DNA from: Nocardioides mangrovicus
GTDB taxonomy: Bacteria; Actinomycetota; Actinomycetes; Propionibacteriales; Nocardioidaceae
DNA: 45,483 bases
NCBI RefSeq assembly: GCF_003674065.1
Contig: NZ_RDBE01000010.1
Coordinates: 479,821 to 525,303, forward strand
Direction of reading: 5' to 3'
The position numbers and the translations under genes are program-made. The notes under the pieces are model-generated. The model searched no databases. It had not been told where the DNA came from and saw only the letters and a program-made list of their open reading frames with translations. Positions within the stretch are counted from its first letter, which is position 1, and each line of letters begins with the position of its first letter. Positions 32,746 to 40,860 of the stretch are shown here, one piece after another.

Positions 32746-34173
32746 TCAGTAGACCTCGAAGTACTCACGCTGCTCCCAGTCGGTGACGTAGGCGTTGAAG
32801 CGGGCGACCTCGTGGCGCTTGAGCATCGACAGGTAGCGCACCAGCGGCTCACCCAGCTCGCGTCGCAGCAGCTCACTGCTCTCGAGGTGGCCGATCGCCG
32901 CCTCGAGCGTCGCCGGAAGCGCCTGCGCCTCGGCGGCGTAGGGCTCATCGGCCGAGGGGCCCGGATCCAGCGTCCGCCGCACGCCGTCGCGTCCGCTGAC
33001 CACCTGCGAGGCCAGGTAGAGGAAGGGGTTGGCGGCCGGCTCGCCGATGCGGTTCTCCAGGTGCGTGTTCGCATCACCGCGCACGCCGGCGACCCTGACC
33101 ATGGCGCCGCGGTTCTCCTCGGCCCACGCCACCCGGTCCGGGGCGAACGAGTCCGGCCGGTAGCGCTTGTAGCCGTTGACCGTCGGCGTGGTCAGGACGG
33201 CGCACTCCACCGCGTGGTCGAGCAGACCGGCCATGAACGAACGGCCGACCGGCGAGAGCAGCTCGCCGTCGGACCCGGCGAACGCGTTCGCGGTCTCGGC
33301 GCTGCGCAGCGACTGGTGGAGGTGCCAGCCACTGGAGAAGGCGTTGGGCAGGCCGGGCCGGCACATGAACGTCGCGTGGTAGCCGTGACGGCGCGCCAGC
33401 TGCTTGATCACGCTGCGCACCAGCAGCGCGGCGTCGGCCGTGGCGGCGCCGACCATCGGCTCGAAGGTGAACTCGACCTGCCCGGGACCCCACTCGTCCT
33501 CCACCGTCGCCAACGGCAACCCGAGGGCGACGATGTTGTCGCGCAGCACCGACAGGATCGGCGCAATCTCGTCGCCTCGCGCCTCGGTGAGGTACTGGAA
33601 GCCGTGCGAGACCGCGCTGACGCGCGGCGGCTCGGGCGGGTAGCCGGAGTCCTCCCACGAGAGCCGGGGATCCTCGAGTCGCGTGAGGTAGAACTCCAGC
33701 TCGATGCCGGAGACGAACTCGTAGCCGTCCTCGGCCAAGAGCTCGAGCTGGCGTTGCAGCACACCGCGGGTGTCGAAGGGAACGCGTTCGCCGGAGCGGT
33801 AGTACAGGTCGGCGAGCACCCAGCCGGTGCCGTCGACCCACGGGAGCACCCGGAAGGTGAGCGGGTCGGGCACCAGGACGGCGTCGGGCAGACCGGTCAT
33901 CCGCGGGTCGCCGAGCGCATCCGCCCCGAAGGGCGCCACCACGGGGTTGTTGGTGGTGTCGAAGATCAGGGTCGCGCTCTGGAAGTCCTTGCCGCTGACC
34001 ATCGTGGACCAGAAGTGGTCGATCTCCAGCGTCTTGCCCCGCACGATGCCGTGCTGGTCGCCCCAGGCGATACGGACCTGGCGCAGGCCGAGATCGGCGA
34101 TCTCCGCGCGCAGCCGGGCGGCCGCCTCGACCTGCTCGGCCGACCACAAAGCGTGGTCGTCGATGAACCCCAT
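32746..34173 (-). CDS. Glutamine synthetase-like ligase (probable gamma-glutamyl-amine synthetase type)
   Basis: A 475-residue protein of the glutamine synthetase catalytic fold. It has V-R-I-A-W-G-D-Q-H-G near residue 34, the metal-binding S-G-I-E-L-E-F-Y near 150, W-G-P-G-Q-V-E near 225, S-S-G-W-H-L-H-Q-S-L near 277 and the E-N-R-I-G-E-P-A-A-N-P end of the active site near 372. It lacks the usual GlnA nitrogen-assimilation context. In actinobacteria such divergent copies include GlnA3/GlnA4, which glutamylate polyamines or ethanolamine. ATG 34173 has GAGGAG six nt upstream. It is the first gene of the group with nitrilase, permease and FadR. Confidence 0.82.
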   Translation of the reverse strand: MGFIDDHALWSAEQVEAAARLRAEIADLGLRQVRIAWGDQHGIVRGKTLEIDHFWSTMVSGKDFQSATLIFDTTNNPVVAPFGADALGDPRMTGLPDAVLVPDPLTFRVLPWVDGTGWVLADLYYRSGERVPFDTRGVLQRQLELLAEDGYEFVSGIELEFYLTRLEDPRLSWEDSGYPPEPPRVSAVSHGFQYLTEARGDEIAPILSVLRDNIVALGLPLATVEDEWGPGQVEFTFEPMVGAATADAALLVRSVIKQLARRHGYHATFMCRPGLPNAFSSGWHLHQSLRSAETANAFAGSDGELLSPVGRSFMAGLLDHAVECAVLTTPTVNGYKRYRPDSFAPDRVAWAEENRGAMVRVAGVRGDANTHLENRIGEPAANPFLYLASQVVSGRDGVRRTLDPGPSADEPYAAEAQALPATLEAAIGHLESSELLRRELGEPLVRYLSMLKRHEVARFNAYVTDWEQREYFEVY

Positions 34174-34197
34174 CAGCGTCTCCTCGGGTGATCCGGT

Positions 34198-34209
34198 GAT
34201 CAGACCAAT
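34198..34209 (-). promoter_or_regulatory. Possible FadR/GntR operator half site
   Basis: On the minus strand this reads ATTGGTCTGATC, 25 bp before the glutamine synthetase-like start. TGGTCTGA resembles the T-G-G-T-C-N-G-A half site of FCD-type GntR regulators, and such a regulator is encoded by the last gene of the same group. Confidence 0.4.
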
Positions 34210-34294
34210 ACACCGTGACAGACGCATGTTTCACCCAAATGTCGCCGCCCTGTGGCCCTGCGTGGCGAACCGGTGCAGAACGGTCGTCGACCGT

Positions 34295-34368
34295 CTGAAA
34301 CTCGTCCGGGCGACCGAAATCGGAGCCGAATTCCGGGGGTTTTGCCGGGCACCCGGCAAAACCCCCGG
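34295..34368. repeat. 73-bp dispersed palindromic element, copy B
   Basis: The palindrome here (34333-34349 and 34352-34368, 17-bp arms) reads, on the minus strand, identically to that at 28078. The tail 34295-34332 (minus strand) keeps GGCTCC, TCGGTCGC and GGACGAGTT in the same order and spacing. It lies 28 nt after the clpB stop codon and may terminate clpB. The rest of the 222-nt gap (34174-34395) holds the glutamine synthetase-like promoter region and nothing else I recognise. Confidence 0.75.
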
Positions 34369-34395
34369 CGCCTCACGGCGAGCTCGACGCCCGCC

Positions 34396-36981
34396 TCACC
34401 CCACGAGGAGGACCAGCCCGTCGCCCTCCTCGACCCGGTCGACACTGACCTGCTGACCATCCGCCACCTCGCCGCCGATCAGCATCCGGGCGAGCGGGTC
34501 GCCGATGGCGGTCTGGACGAGCCGGCGCAGGGGCCGGGCGCCGTAGAGCGGGTCGTAGCCGGTCGACGTCAGCCAGGCGCGGGCGGCGTCGGTGACGGTG
34601 ACGGTGATCCGCCGCGGCGCGAGCCGGGCGTCGAAGGCGTGGAGCTGCAGGTCGACGATGTGGGCCAGGTCGTCCTGGCTGAGCGCGTCGAACATGACGA
34701 TCTCGTCGAGCCGGTTGAGGAACTCGGGCTTGAACGCCTGCCGCACCACCGCGAGCACCGACTCGCGCTTCTTGTCGTCGTCCAGCGTCGGGTCGACCAG
34801 GAACGACGAGCCCAGGTTGGAGGTGAGGATCAGCAGCGTGTTGCGGAAGTCCACCGTGCGGCCCTGGCCGTCGGTGAGCCGGCCGTCGTCGAGCACCTGG
34901 AGCAGAATGTCGAAGACCTCGGGGTGGGCCTTCTCGACCTCGTCGAGCAGCACCACGCTGTACGGGCGGCGCCGCACGGCCTCGGTGAGCTGGCCGCCCT
35001 CGTTGTAGCCGATGTAGCCCGGCGGGGCACCGACCAGGCGCGAGACCGAGTGCTTCTCGGAGTACTCGCTCATGTCGATGCGCACGATCGCGCGCTCGTC
35101 GTCGAAGAGGAAGTCGGCGAGGCTCTTGGCCAGCTCGGTCTTGCCGACGCCGGTGGGCCCCAGGAAGAGGAACGAGCCGGCGGGGCGGTCGGGGTCGGAG
35201 ATGCCCGCGCGGGAGCGGCGGACGGCGTCGGAGACGGCGGCCACCGCGGCGCGCTGGCCGATCAGCCGCTCGCCGATGATGTCCTCCATCCGCAGCAGCT
35301 TCGCGGTCTCGCCCTCGAGCAGCCGACCAGTCGGGATGCCGGTCCAGGACTCGACGACGTCGGCGATCTCCTGCGGCCCGACGTTCTCGTTGACCAGCCG
35401 CTCGGTCTCCACGGCCTCGCTGGCCTCGGCGGCCTCGATCTGCTTCTCGATCTCGGGGATGCGGCCGTAGAGGATCTCCGACGCGCCGGCGAGGTCGCCC
35501 TCGCGCTGCATGCGCTCGGCCTGCGTGCGCAGCGTGTCGCGCTGCTTGCGCAGGTCGCCGGCGCCCTCCAGCGTGGCGCGCTCGGCCTCCCAGCGGGCCT
35601 CGAGGCCGCGCAGGATCTCCTCGCGGTCGGCGAGGTCGGCACGCAGCCGCTCCAGCCGGTCCACCGAGGCGTCGTCGGTCTCGCGCTCCAGCGCGAGCTC
35701 CTCCATGCGCATCCGGTCCACCTGGCGGCGCAGCTCGTCGATCTCCACCGGCGAGCTCTCGATCTCCATCCGCAGCCGCGAGGCCGCCTCGTCGACGAGG
35801 TCGATGGCCTTGTCGGGCAGCTGCCGGCCGGTGATGTAGCGGTCGGAGAGCATGGCGGCGGCCACCAGCGCGGCGTCGGTGATGGTGACGCCGTGGTGCG
35901 CCTCGTACTTCTCCTGTAGCCCGCGCAGGATCGCGACGGTGTCCTCGACGCTGGGCTCACCGACGTAGACCTGCTGGAAGCGCCGCTCCAGCGCGGGGTC
36001 CTTCTCGATGTGCTCGCGGTACTCATCGAGCGTCGTGGCGCCGATGAGCCGCAGCTCGCCGCGGGCCAGCATCGGCTTGAGCATGTTGCCGGCGTCCATC
36101 GCACCCTCGCCGCCGGCTCCGGCGCCGACGACGGTGTGCAGCTCGTCGATGAAGGTGATGACCTGGCCGGCGGAGGCCTTGATCTCGTCGAGCACGGCCT
36201 TGAGCCGCTCCTCGAACTCGCCGCGGTACTTCGCCCCGGCCACCATCGCGGCCAGGTCGAGGCTGAGCAGCCGGCGGCCCTTGAGGGAGTCGGGCACGTC
36301 GTTGTCGACGATGCGCTGGGCGAGGCCCTCGACGACGGCGGTCTTGCCGACGCCGGGCTCGCCGATGAGGACGGGGTTGTTCTTGGTGCGCCGCGAGAGC
36401 ACCTGGATCACGCGACGGATCTCCGCGTCGCGGCCGATGACGGGGTCGAGCGAGCCCTCCTCCGCGCGGGCGGTGAGGTCGACGGCGTACTTCTCCAGCG
36501 CCTCGTAGGTCGCCTCGGCGTCCTGGCTGGTCACCCGCCGGTCGCCGCGGGTGGCCACGACGGCCTCGCGCAGCGCCTGCTCGGTGAGCCCGGCGTCGTC
36601 GAGGAGCTGCTTGGCCGAGGAGTCCACGTTGTCCAGGCCCAGCAGCAGGTGCTCGGTGGCGGCGTAGTCGTCCTTCATCGCCTCGGCCACCGAGATGGCC
36701 TTGGCCAGCACGCGGGTGAGCGCGCCGGACGCGGCCGGCGTCTGCACCGCCGAGCCCGAGGCCTTGGGCAGCCGGGCGACGGCGTCGTCGGCCGCGCGGG
36801 CGATCGAGGTGGGGTCGGTGCCGGCCTTGGTCAGCAACGCACCGGCCACGCCCTGCTCCTGGCGCAGCAGCGCGGCGAGGAGGTGGATCGGCTCGGTCTG
36901 GGCGTTGCCGGCGGTGACCGCCATCGTCTGGGCGTCGTTGATCGCCTCGACGCTGCGCTTGGTGAACTTGTTGGCGTCCAT
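34396..36981 (-). CDS. clpB: ATP-dependent disaggregase ClpB
   Basis: An 861-residue AAA+ chaperone that, with DnaK, dissolves protein aggregates. It has Clp N-repeats about residues 1-145, then NBD1 with Walker A G-E-P-G-V-G-K-T near 205 and Walker B F-I-D-E-L-H near 280. The long coiled-coil middle domain covers about 400-525, and NBD2 carries Walker A G-P-T-G-V-G-K-T near 605 and Walker B L-L-D-E-V-E-K-A near 675. Length is normal for ClpB. The frame opens upstream, but ATG 36981 (M-D-A-N-K-F-T) with GGAG five nt before it is the family start. A HAIR-type HspR site lies about 57 nt upstream. Confidence 0.96.
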   Translation of the reverse strand: MDANKFTKRSVEAINDAQTMAVTAGNAQTEPIHLLAALLRQEQGVAGALLTKAGTDPTSIARAADDAVARLPKASGSAVQTPAASGALTRVLAKAISVAEAMKDDYAATEHLLLGLDNVDSSAKQLLDDAGLTEQALREAVVATRGDRRVTSQDAEATYEALEKYAVDLTARAEEGSLDPVIGRDAEIRRVIQVLSRRTKNNPVLIGEPGVGKTAVVEGLAQRIVDNDVPDSLKGRRLLSLDLAAMVAGAKYRGEFEERLKAVLDEIKASAGQVITFIDELHTVVGAGAGGEGAMDAGNMLKPMLARGELRLIGATTLDEYREHIEKDPALERRFQQVYVGEPSVEDTVAILRGLQEKYEAHHGVTITDAALVAAAMLSDRYITGRQLPDKAIDLVDEAASRLRMEIESSPVEIDELRRQVDRMRMEELALERETDDASVDRLERLRADLADREEILRGLEARWEAERATLEGAGDLRKQRDTLRTQAERMQREGDLAGASEILYGRIPEIEKQIEAAEASEAVETERLVNENVGPQEIADVVESWTGIPTGRLLEGETAKLLRMEDIIGERLIGQRAAVAAVSDAVRRSRAGISDPDRPAGSFLFLGPTGVGKTELAKSLADFLFDDERAIVRIDMSEYSEKHSVSRLVGAPPGYIGYNEGGQLTEAVRRRPYSVVLLDEVEKAHPEVFDILLQVLDDGRLTDGQGRTVDFRNTLLILTSNLGSSFLVDPTLDDDKKRESVLAVVRQAFKPEFLNRLDEIVMFDALSQDDLAHIVDLQLHAFDARLAPRRITVTVTDAARAWLTSTGYDPLYGARPLRRLVQTAIGDPLARMLIGGEVADGQQVSVDRVEEGDGLVLLVG

Positions 36982-37037
36982 CGGTTCTCCAGTGTCCTCC
37001 ATCTGTGCGGGGTCGTCAGTAGGCACAACTGTCTCAA

Positions 37038-37060
37038 AGTTGAGTCTGTTCCGCTCAACT
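37038..37060. promoter_or_regulatory. HAIR-type inverted repeat (HspR operator) upstream of clpB
   Basis: AGTTGAG (37038-37044) and CTCAACT (37054-37060) form perfect seven-bp arms with a nine-nt centre. TTGAG-N9-CTCAA matches the HAIR element consensus CTTGAGT-N7-ACTCAAG bound by HspR, with outer bases changed. An HspR protein is encoded at 44639-45049. The site could also overlap the promoter of the divergent marR gene. Confidence 0.72.
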
Positions 37061-37112
37061 CTGATTTTCTTGCGGTAACCGAACAGTTCGTACCCAGAGG
37101 TATTCTTCGTGG

Positions 37113-37556
37113 GTGCCCGAGCCCGACCCCTGGGAGCTGACCGACGTCGTCACCCGGCTGCGTCGCGTGCTGCGCGCCTCGATCCGCAGCGAGATCGCCT
37201 GGGAGCAGCTGCCGATGGCGCAGGTCGAGCTGCTGCAGCGGCTCGCCGACGAGCCCGCGCTGCGTGTCCGCGACCTGGCCGAGCGGCACCGGCTCGCCGC
37301 CAACACGGTCAGCTCGCTGGTGCAGCAGCTGGTCGAGTCGGGCCTGGTCACCCGCGACCCCGACTCCCAGGACCGGCGTGCGGTCACCGTCTCGCTCACC
37401 ACCGACGGCGTGCAGGCCCTGGCCGGGTGGCGCAGCGCCCACCACCGGCGGCTGGCCTCGGCTCTCGACGGCCTGAGCACCACCCAGCGCCGACGCATCC
37501 AGACCGCCCTCCCCGCGCTCGTCGCGCTGGTGGAGCAGCTGGAGGACGATGCGTAG
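37113..37556 (+). CDS. MarR family transcriptional regulator
   Basis: A 147-residue winged-helix regulator. The helix-turn-helix region reads L-R-V-R-D-L-A-E-R-H-R-L-A-A-N-T-V-S-S-L-V near residue 50, followed by the wing V-T-R-D-P-D-S-Q-D-R-R-A-V-T-V near 80. The D-x-R-R wing motif is the MarR hallmark. The GTG start lies six nt after TATTCT (37101-37106), so the transcript is probably leaderless. The stop overlaps the ClC-globin gene by eight nt, so this regulator and the channel fusion are likely one operon. Its ligand is unknown; redox or phenolic compounds are common for the family. Confidence 0.88.
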   Translation: MPEPDPWELTDVVTRLRRVLRASIRSEIAWEQLPMAQVELLQRLADEPALRVRDLAERHRLAANTVSSLVQQLVESGLVTRDPDSQDRRAVTVSLTTDGVQALAGWRSAHHRRLASALDGLSTTQRRRIQTALPALVALVEQLEDDA

Positions 37557-39255
37557 CCGCTGGCGGATGCCCCTGGCCACGCTCGCCGTCGGCGTCGTGT
37601 CCGGCGTCGTCGGCATCGTGCTGGTCCTGGTGCTGCACTTGGTGCAGCACACCGCCTTCGGCTACACAGAGAACGACTTCCTCTACGGCGTGCTGCACGC
37701 CTCGCCGCTGCGTCGCGTCCTAGCCCCGACCCTGGGCGGCGTGCTGGTGGGCCTGGGCTGGTGGTGGCAGCGGCGGCGCTGGTCCACCGACGACGTCTCG
37801 GTCACCCGCGCGCTGCGCGACACCGAGCACCGGATGCCCATCCGGCCCACCGTGGTCGATGCGCTGCTGCAGGTGGTGGCGGTGGGCGTCGGCGCGTCGC
37901 TGGGTCGCGAGGGCGCGCCCCGTCAGGCCGCGGCGGCGGTGGCGGGCTGGCTCGGCGAGCGGCTGCGGCTGACGACGTGCCAGCGCCGCACCCTGCTGGC
38001 CTGCGGCGCCGGTGCCGGGCTGGCCGCGGTGTACAACGTGCCCCTGGCCGGCGCGGTGTTCACGCTGGAGACGCTGCTGGTCTCGCTCGCGCTGCGCGAC
38101 GTCGCGGCCGCGGTGGTCACCTCGGCCGTGGCCACACTGGTCACCTGGCCGGTGCTGGGCAACCACCCGACCTACCAGGTCGGCCCGATCGGCTTCTCCT
38201 GGTCGGTGCTGGTCTGGGCGGTGCCGATGGGCGTGGCGGCGGGGGCGCTCGGTGTCGGCTTCGAGCGGCTGATGACGCTGGCGCGCACGCACCGGGCCAC
38301 CGGACGGGCCACGCTGGTCGCCACGCCGCTGGCGTTCGCGACGGTGGGCGCGGCCGCGGTGGCGTTCCCGCAGCTGCCCGGCAACGGCAAGGGCCCCGCC
38401 GAGCTGGCCTTCGTCGGCGGGCTCGGGCTGCTGCTCGCCGCGGTCCTGGTGCTGCTCAAGCCGCTGGCCACCGCCGTCTGCCTGGCCGGCGGCGCGATCG
38501 GCGGGCTGTTGACGCCCGCGCTGGCCACGGGCGCGCTGGCCGGGCTGGTCGGCGGCCGGCTGTGGCAGCAGCTGTGGCCCGGCGTGCCGCTCGGGGCGTT
38601 CGCGATCGTCGGCGCCGCGGCGGTGCTGGCCGCCACGCAGCGGGCACCGCTGACGGCGCTGGTCATCACCTGGGAGCTGGTGCGCACCGGCTACGCCCTG
38701 CTGCCGGCCCTGGTGGTCGCCGTGGCGCTCGCGCTGGCGGTGGCCCACTGGCTCGGCCGCACTCGCCGCAGCAGGATGGAGCGGGTGAGGCCCTCCCTGT
38801 ACGAGCACGCCGGCGGGAAGCAGGCGTTCCTGCGGCTCTCGCGGGCGATGAACGTCCGCTGCCTGGCCGACCCCGAGCTCCGGCACGCGTTCCTACGCAC
38901 CGGTCATCCGCAGCACGACGAGCGGCTCGCGGCGTACTGGGCCGAGGTGCTCGGCGGTCCGCCCGCCTACACCGGCGAGCACGGAGGCGACCAGACCACC
39001 CTGGTGCGGATGCACGCCGGGGAGCACGAGCCCGACGAGTGGCGACAGCGATTCGTCGACTGCTTCGTCGCGGCCCTCGACGACGCCGAGCTGCCCGACG
39101 ACCCCGACTTCCGCGCCGCGATGCGGGCCTACATGGAGTGGGCGGTCACCGGTGTCAACGCCTATCCCGAGTCCAAGGACGACGTGCCCGAGGACCTCGC
39201 GATGCCGCGCTGGGGCTGGGACGGACTCGTCAGCCCGCCGGCCTCGCTGCGGTGA
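37549..39255 (+). CDS. ClC-family chloride channel/transporter fused to a group II-type truncated haemoglobin domain
   Basis: A 568-residue protein. Residues about 1-405 are a ClC membrane domain: G-R-E-G-A with E121 as the gating glutamate, Y-N-V-P-L-A-G-A-V-F-T-L-E near 165, and G-G-L-L-T-P near 320. Residues about 415-568 resemble a group II truncated globin: L-Y-E-H-A-G-G-K-Q-A-F, D-P-E-L-R-H-A-F, Y-W-A-E-V-L-G-G-P, V-R-M-H-A-G with H489 as candidate haem ligand, and the actinobacterial ending M-P-R-W-G-W-D-G-L. There is no stop between the parts. An in-frame ATG at 38776, after GCAGCAGG, could also start a separate globin. The marR gene overlaps its start. Confidence 0.8.
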   Translation: MRSRWRMPLATLAVGVVSGVVGIVLVLVLHLVQHTAFGYTENDFLYGVLHASPLRRVLAPTLGGVLVGLGWWWQRRRWSTDDVSVTRALRDTEHRMPIRPTVVDALLQVVAVGVGASLGREGAPRQAAAAVAGWLGERLRLTTCQRRTLLACGAGAGLAAVYNVPLAGAVFTLETLLVSLALRDVAAAVVTSAVATLVTWPVLGNHPTYQVGPIGFSWSVLVWAVPMGVAAGALGVGFERLMTLARTHRATGRATLVATPLAFATVGAAAVAFPQLPGNGKGPAELAFVGGLGLLLAAVLVLLKPLATAVCLAGGAIGGLLTPALATGALAGLVGGRLWQQLWPGVPLGAFAIVGAAAVLAATQRAPLTALVITWELVRTGYALLPALVVAVALALAVAHWLGRTRRSRMERVRPSLYEHAGGKQAFLRLSRAMNVRCLADPELRHAFLRTGHPQHDERLAAYWAEVLGGPPAYTGEHGGDQTTLVRMHAGEHEPDEWRQRFVDCFVAALDDAELPDDPDFRAAMRAYMEWAVTGVNAYPESKDDVPEDLAMPRWGWDGLVSPPASLR

Positions 39256-40054
39256 AGGGAGCTCCGAACGGTGCGGTGAGCGTGTGCGCAGGATCGTCGG
39301 CTGCGCCGATGCGCACCTCCAGCGCGTCGACGCCGTGGCCGCGCAGCGCCGCGGTCGCCCGTCGCCACAGCTGAGAGGCCTGCGAGCGGTCCTCGGCGTG
39401 GAGCTGCACGCTCGCGGCCTCGGCGGAGCCCGACACCTGCTCGACTCCGAGCGAGGGATCGGCAGCCACCCCGAGGATCTGGTCGAGACGGTTGCGGGCG
39501 ACTTGATCACCGAGGTCGTTGGCGGTGACCACGTAGTGCGCAAGGTCCTGACCCGTGGTCTGCACGAGCAGTCCGTCCAGACGGCTACCCCCGGCGGTGA
39601 GCAGCCGCTGACTAGTGGCGAGGGCCCTCGTGACCTGGGTGCCGTTCGTCCGCACCGTGACCAGGTTCGGCAGGTGAGCCGGCACGGTGACGCTGGCGGG
39701 GACGTCGGCCCGGGCCAACGCTGCGAACAGTGCGGCGGAACGGGTCGTGGCCCGATCGTCCAGCTCCATCCGCACCGACCCGCTCTCGAGCACCGACCGG
39801 CAGCACCGACGGTGTCCCAACCCGACGAGGCGTCGGACCTGCGTCGCCGTCACGCGCGGGGGCAGCCTGACGACGGCGACACTGCTGCCGGTGTAGCTCC
39901 AGCGCAACGACACGACACCCGGAGCGGCCGCCAGCCGCGACCGGAACTGCTCACGCGCCGACGGTTCGGTCGCTCGCGTCGTACGCCACACGACGACGGC
40001 CGCAATCAGCAGGACGACCAGCCCCACCGCCACCAGAGCCCGGCGCCTGGTCAC
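39230..40054 (-). CDS. Membrane-anchored protein, unknown function
   Basis: A 274-residue protein with one N-terminal hydrophobic segment (residues about 8-23, A-V-G-L-V-V-L-L-I-A-A-V-V-V-W) after R-R-R, indicating an N-in anchor or uncleaved signal. The rest is a soluble extracytoplasmic part of alternating strands and short helices with a C-C pair near residue 85. I recognise no family. The GTG start overlaps the Abi-alpha stop (GTGA), so it is the last gene of a three-gene minus-strand run. Its 3' end overlaps the convergent ClC-globin gene by 26 nt. Confidence 0.65.
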   Translation of the reverse strand: MTRRRALVAVGLVVLLIAAVVVWRTTRATEPSAREQFRSRLAAAPGVVSLRWSYTGSSVAVVRLPPRVTATQVRRLVGLGHRRCCRSVLESGSVRMELDDRATTRSAALFAALARADVPASVTVPAHLPNLVTVRTNGTQVTRALATSQRLLTAGGSRLDGLLVQTTGQDLAHYVVTANDLGDQVARNRLDQILGVAADPSLGVEQVSGSAEAASVQLHAEDRSQASQLWRRATAALRGHGVDALEVRIGAADDPAHTLTAPFGAPFTAARPAG

Positions 40055-40860
40055 GAGGGCTCGTCCGGCACCAGCACCGCCCGGCAGAACTCCTCACCGA
40101 GCGGCGTCAGCGTGATCGAGCGCCGCACGACCTTCGGCAGCCGCACGGAGTGCATCGCCGCCAGCACGTCGGGCTGCGCCTCGAGCACCTGGTAGACCGC
40201 CGGGTCGATGAGCGGTTCGCCGGTCAGCTCGGCCAGCCCCAGCCGCTCGAGGTTATTCAGGTACGCCGGCACCTCGCCAGGGTGGCGGACGCCGGCCCGA
40301 GGACCCACCATGCTCAGCCCCTTGGCCACGAGCCGCGAGCTCACCAGCCCGACCGGTCCGCCGGTGCGCACGTCGACCGCCGGCTGTGCGCCCTCGCGGA
40401 GCAGGTAGACGACGATGCGCGCCTCGTCGGGGGCGAGCTCGTCGAGGATCCGCCGGTAGGCCGGATGGCCGGCGTCGTCGGAGGTGACGTCGCGCGAGCG
40501 GCGGAGCAGGTCGGCCCCTCGGGCGCGCAGGTCGCCCTCCTCCCCCTCCTTGTCGGGCTCCTCGGCGGAGGTGTGGGTGGCCGTGGCCCGGGCCAGCTCT
40601 TCGAGCGCCTGCGGGATGTTGGCCCCCTCGCTGACGCGCCGGGCGAGCTCGACGACCACCCCGGCGGTGAGACCCAGCTCGTGGGCGAGCTCGTTGGCCG
40701 CCGCCGGGTCCGACGCCGCCCGCGCCAGCCGCCGGGTCAGCTTCCAGCCGGTGACGACGCTCCACTGGGCGGCGTTGAGCCAGGCGCTCGCGGTCACCCG
40801 GGCCAGCCCGGGCAGCGCCTGGACGATCTCGGCGGGGACGACCTCGCGACGCTCGCTCAC
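40051..40860 (-). CDS. Abi-alpha (DUF4393) family protein
   Basis: A 269-residue protein with the pattern seen in actinobacterial Abi-alpha proteins: an N-terminal helical part, R-A-R-G-A-D-L-L-R-R-S near residue 118, H-P-A-Y-R-R-I-L-D-E-L-A-P-D-E-A-R-I near 133, P-A-V-D-V-R-T-G near 160, H-P-G-E-V-P-A-Y-L-N-N-L-E-R-L-G near 195, and Y-Q-V-L-E-A-Q then S-I-T-L-T-P-L-G-E-E-F-C near the end. The name comes from a domain linked to abortive phage infection elsewhere, but a defence role here is unproven. GTG 40860 overlaps the DUF445 stop (GTGA). Confidence 0.75.
   Translation of the reverse strand: MSERREVVPAEIVQALPGLARVTASAWLNAAQWSVVTGWKLTRRLARAASDPAAANELAHELGLTAGVVVELARRVSEGANIPQALEELARATATHTSAEEPDKEGEEGDLRARGADLLRRSRDVTSDDAGHPAYRRILDELAPDEARIVVYLLREGAQPAVDVRTGGPVGLVSSRLVAKGLSMVGPRAGVRHPGEVPAYLNNLERLGLAELTGEPLIDPAVYQVLEAQPDVLAAMHSVRLPKVVRRSITLTPLGEEFCRAVLVPDEPS

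Noticed and set aside
32670-33077. A longer nitrilase starting at 33077 inside the glutamine synthetase-like gene
   Set aside because: The extra N-terminal residues are low-complexity R, S and T typical of an antisense-like frame, and the nitrilase fold begins only near 32669.
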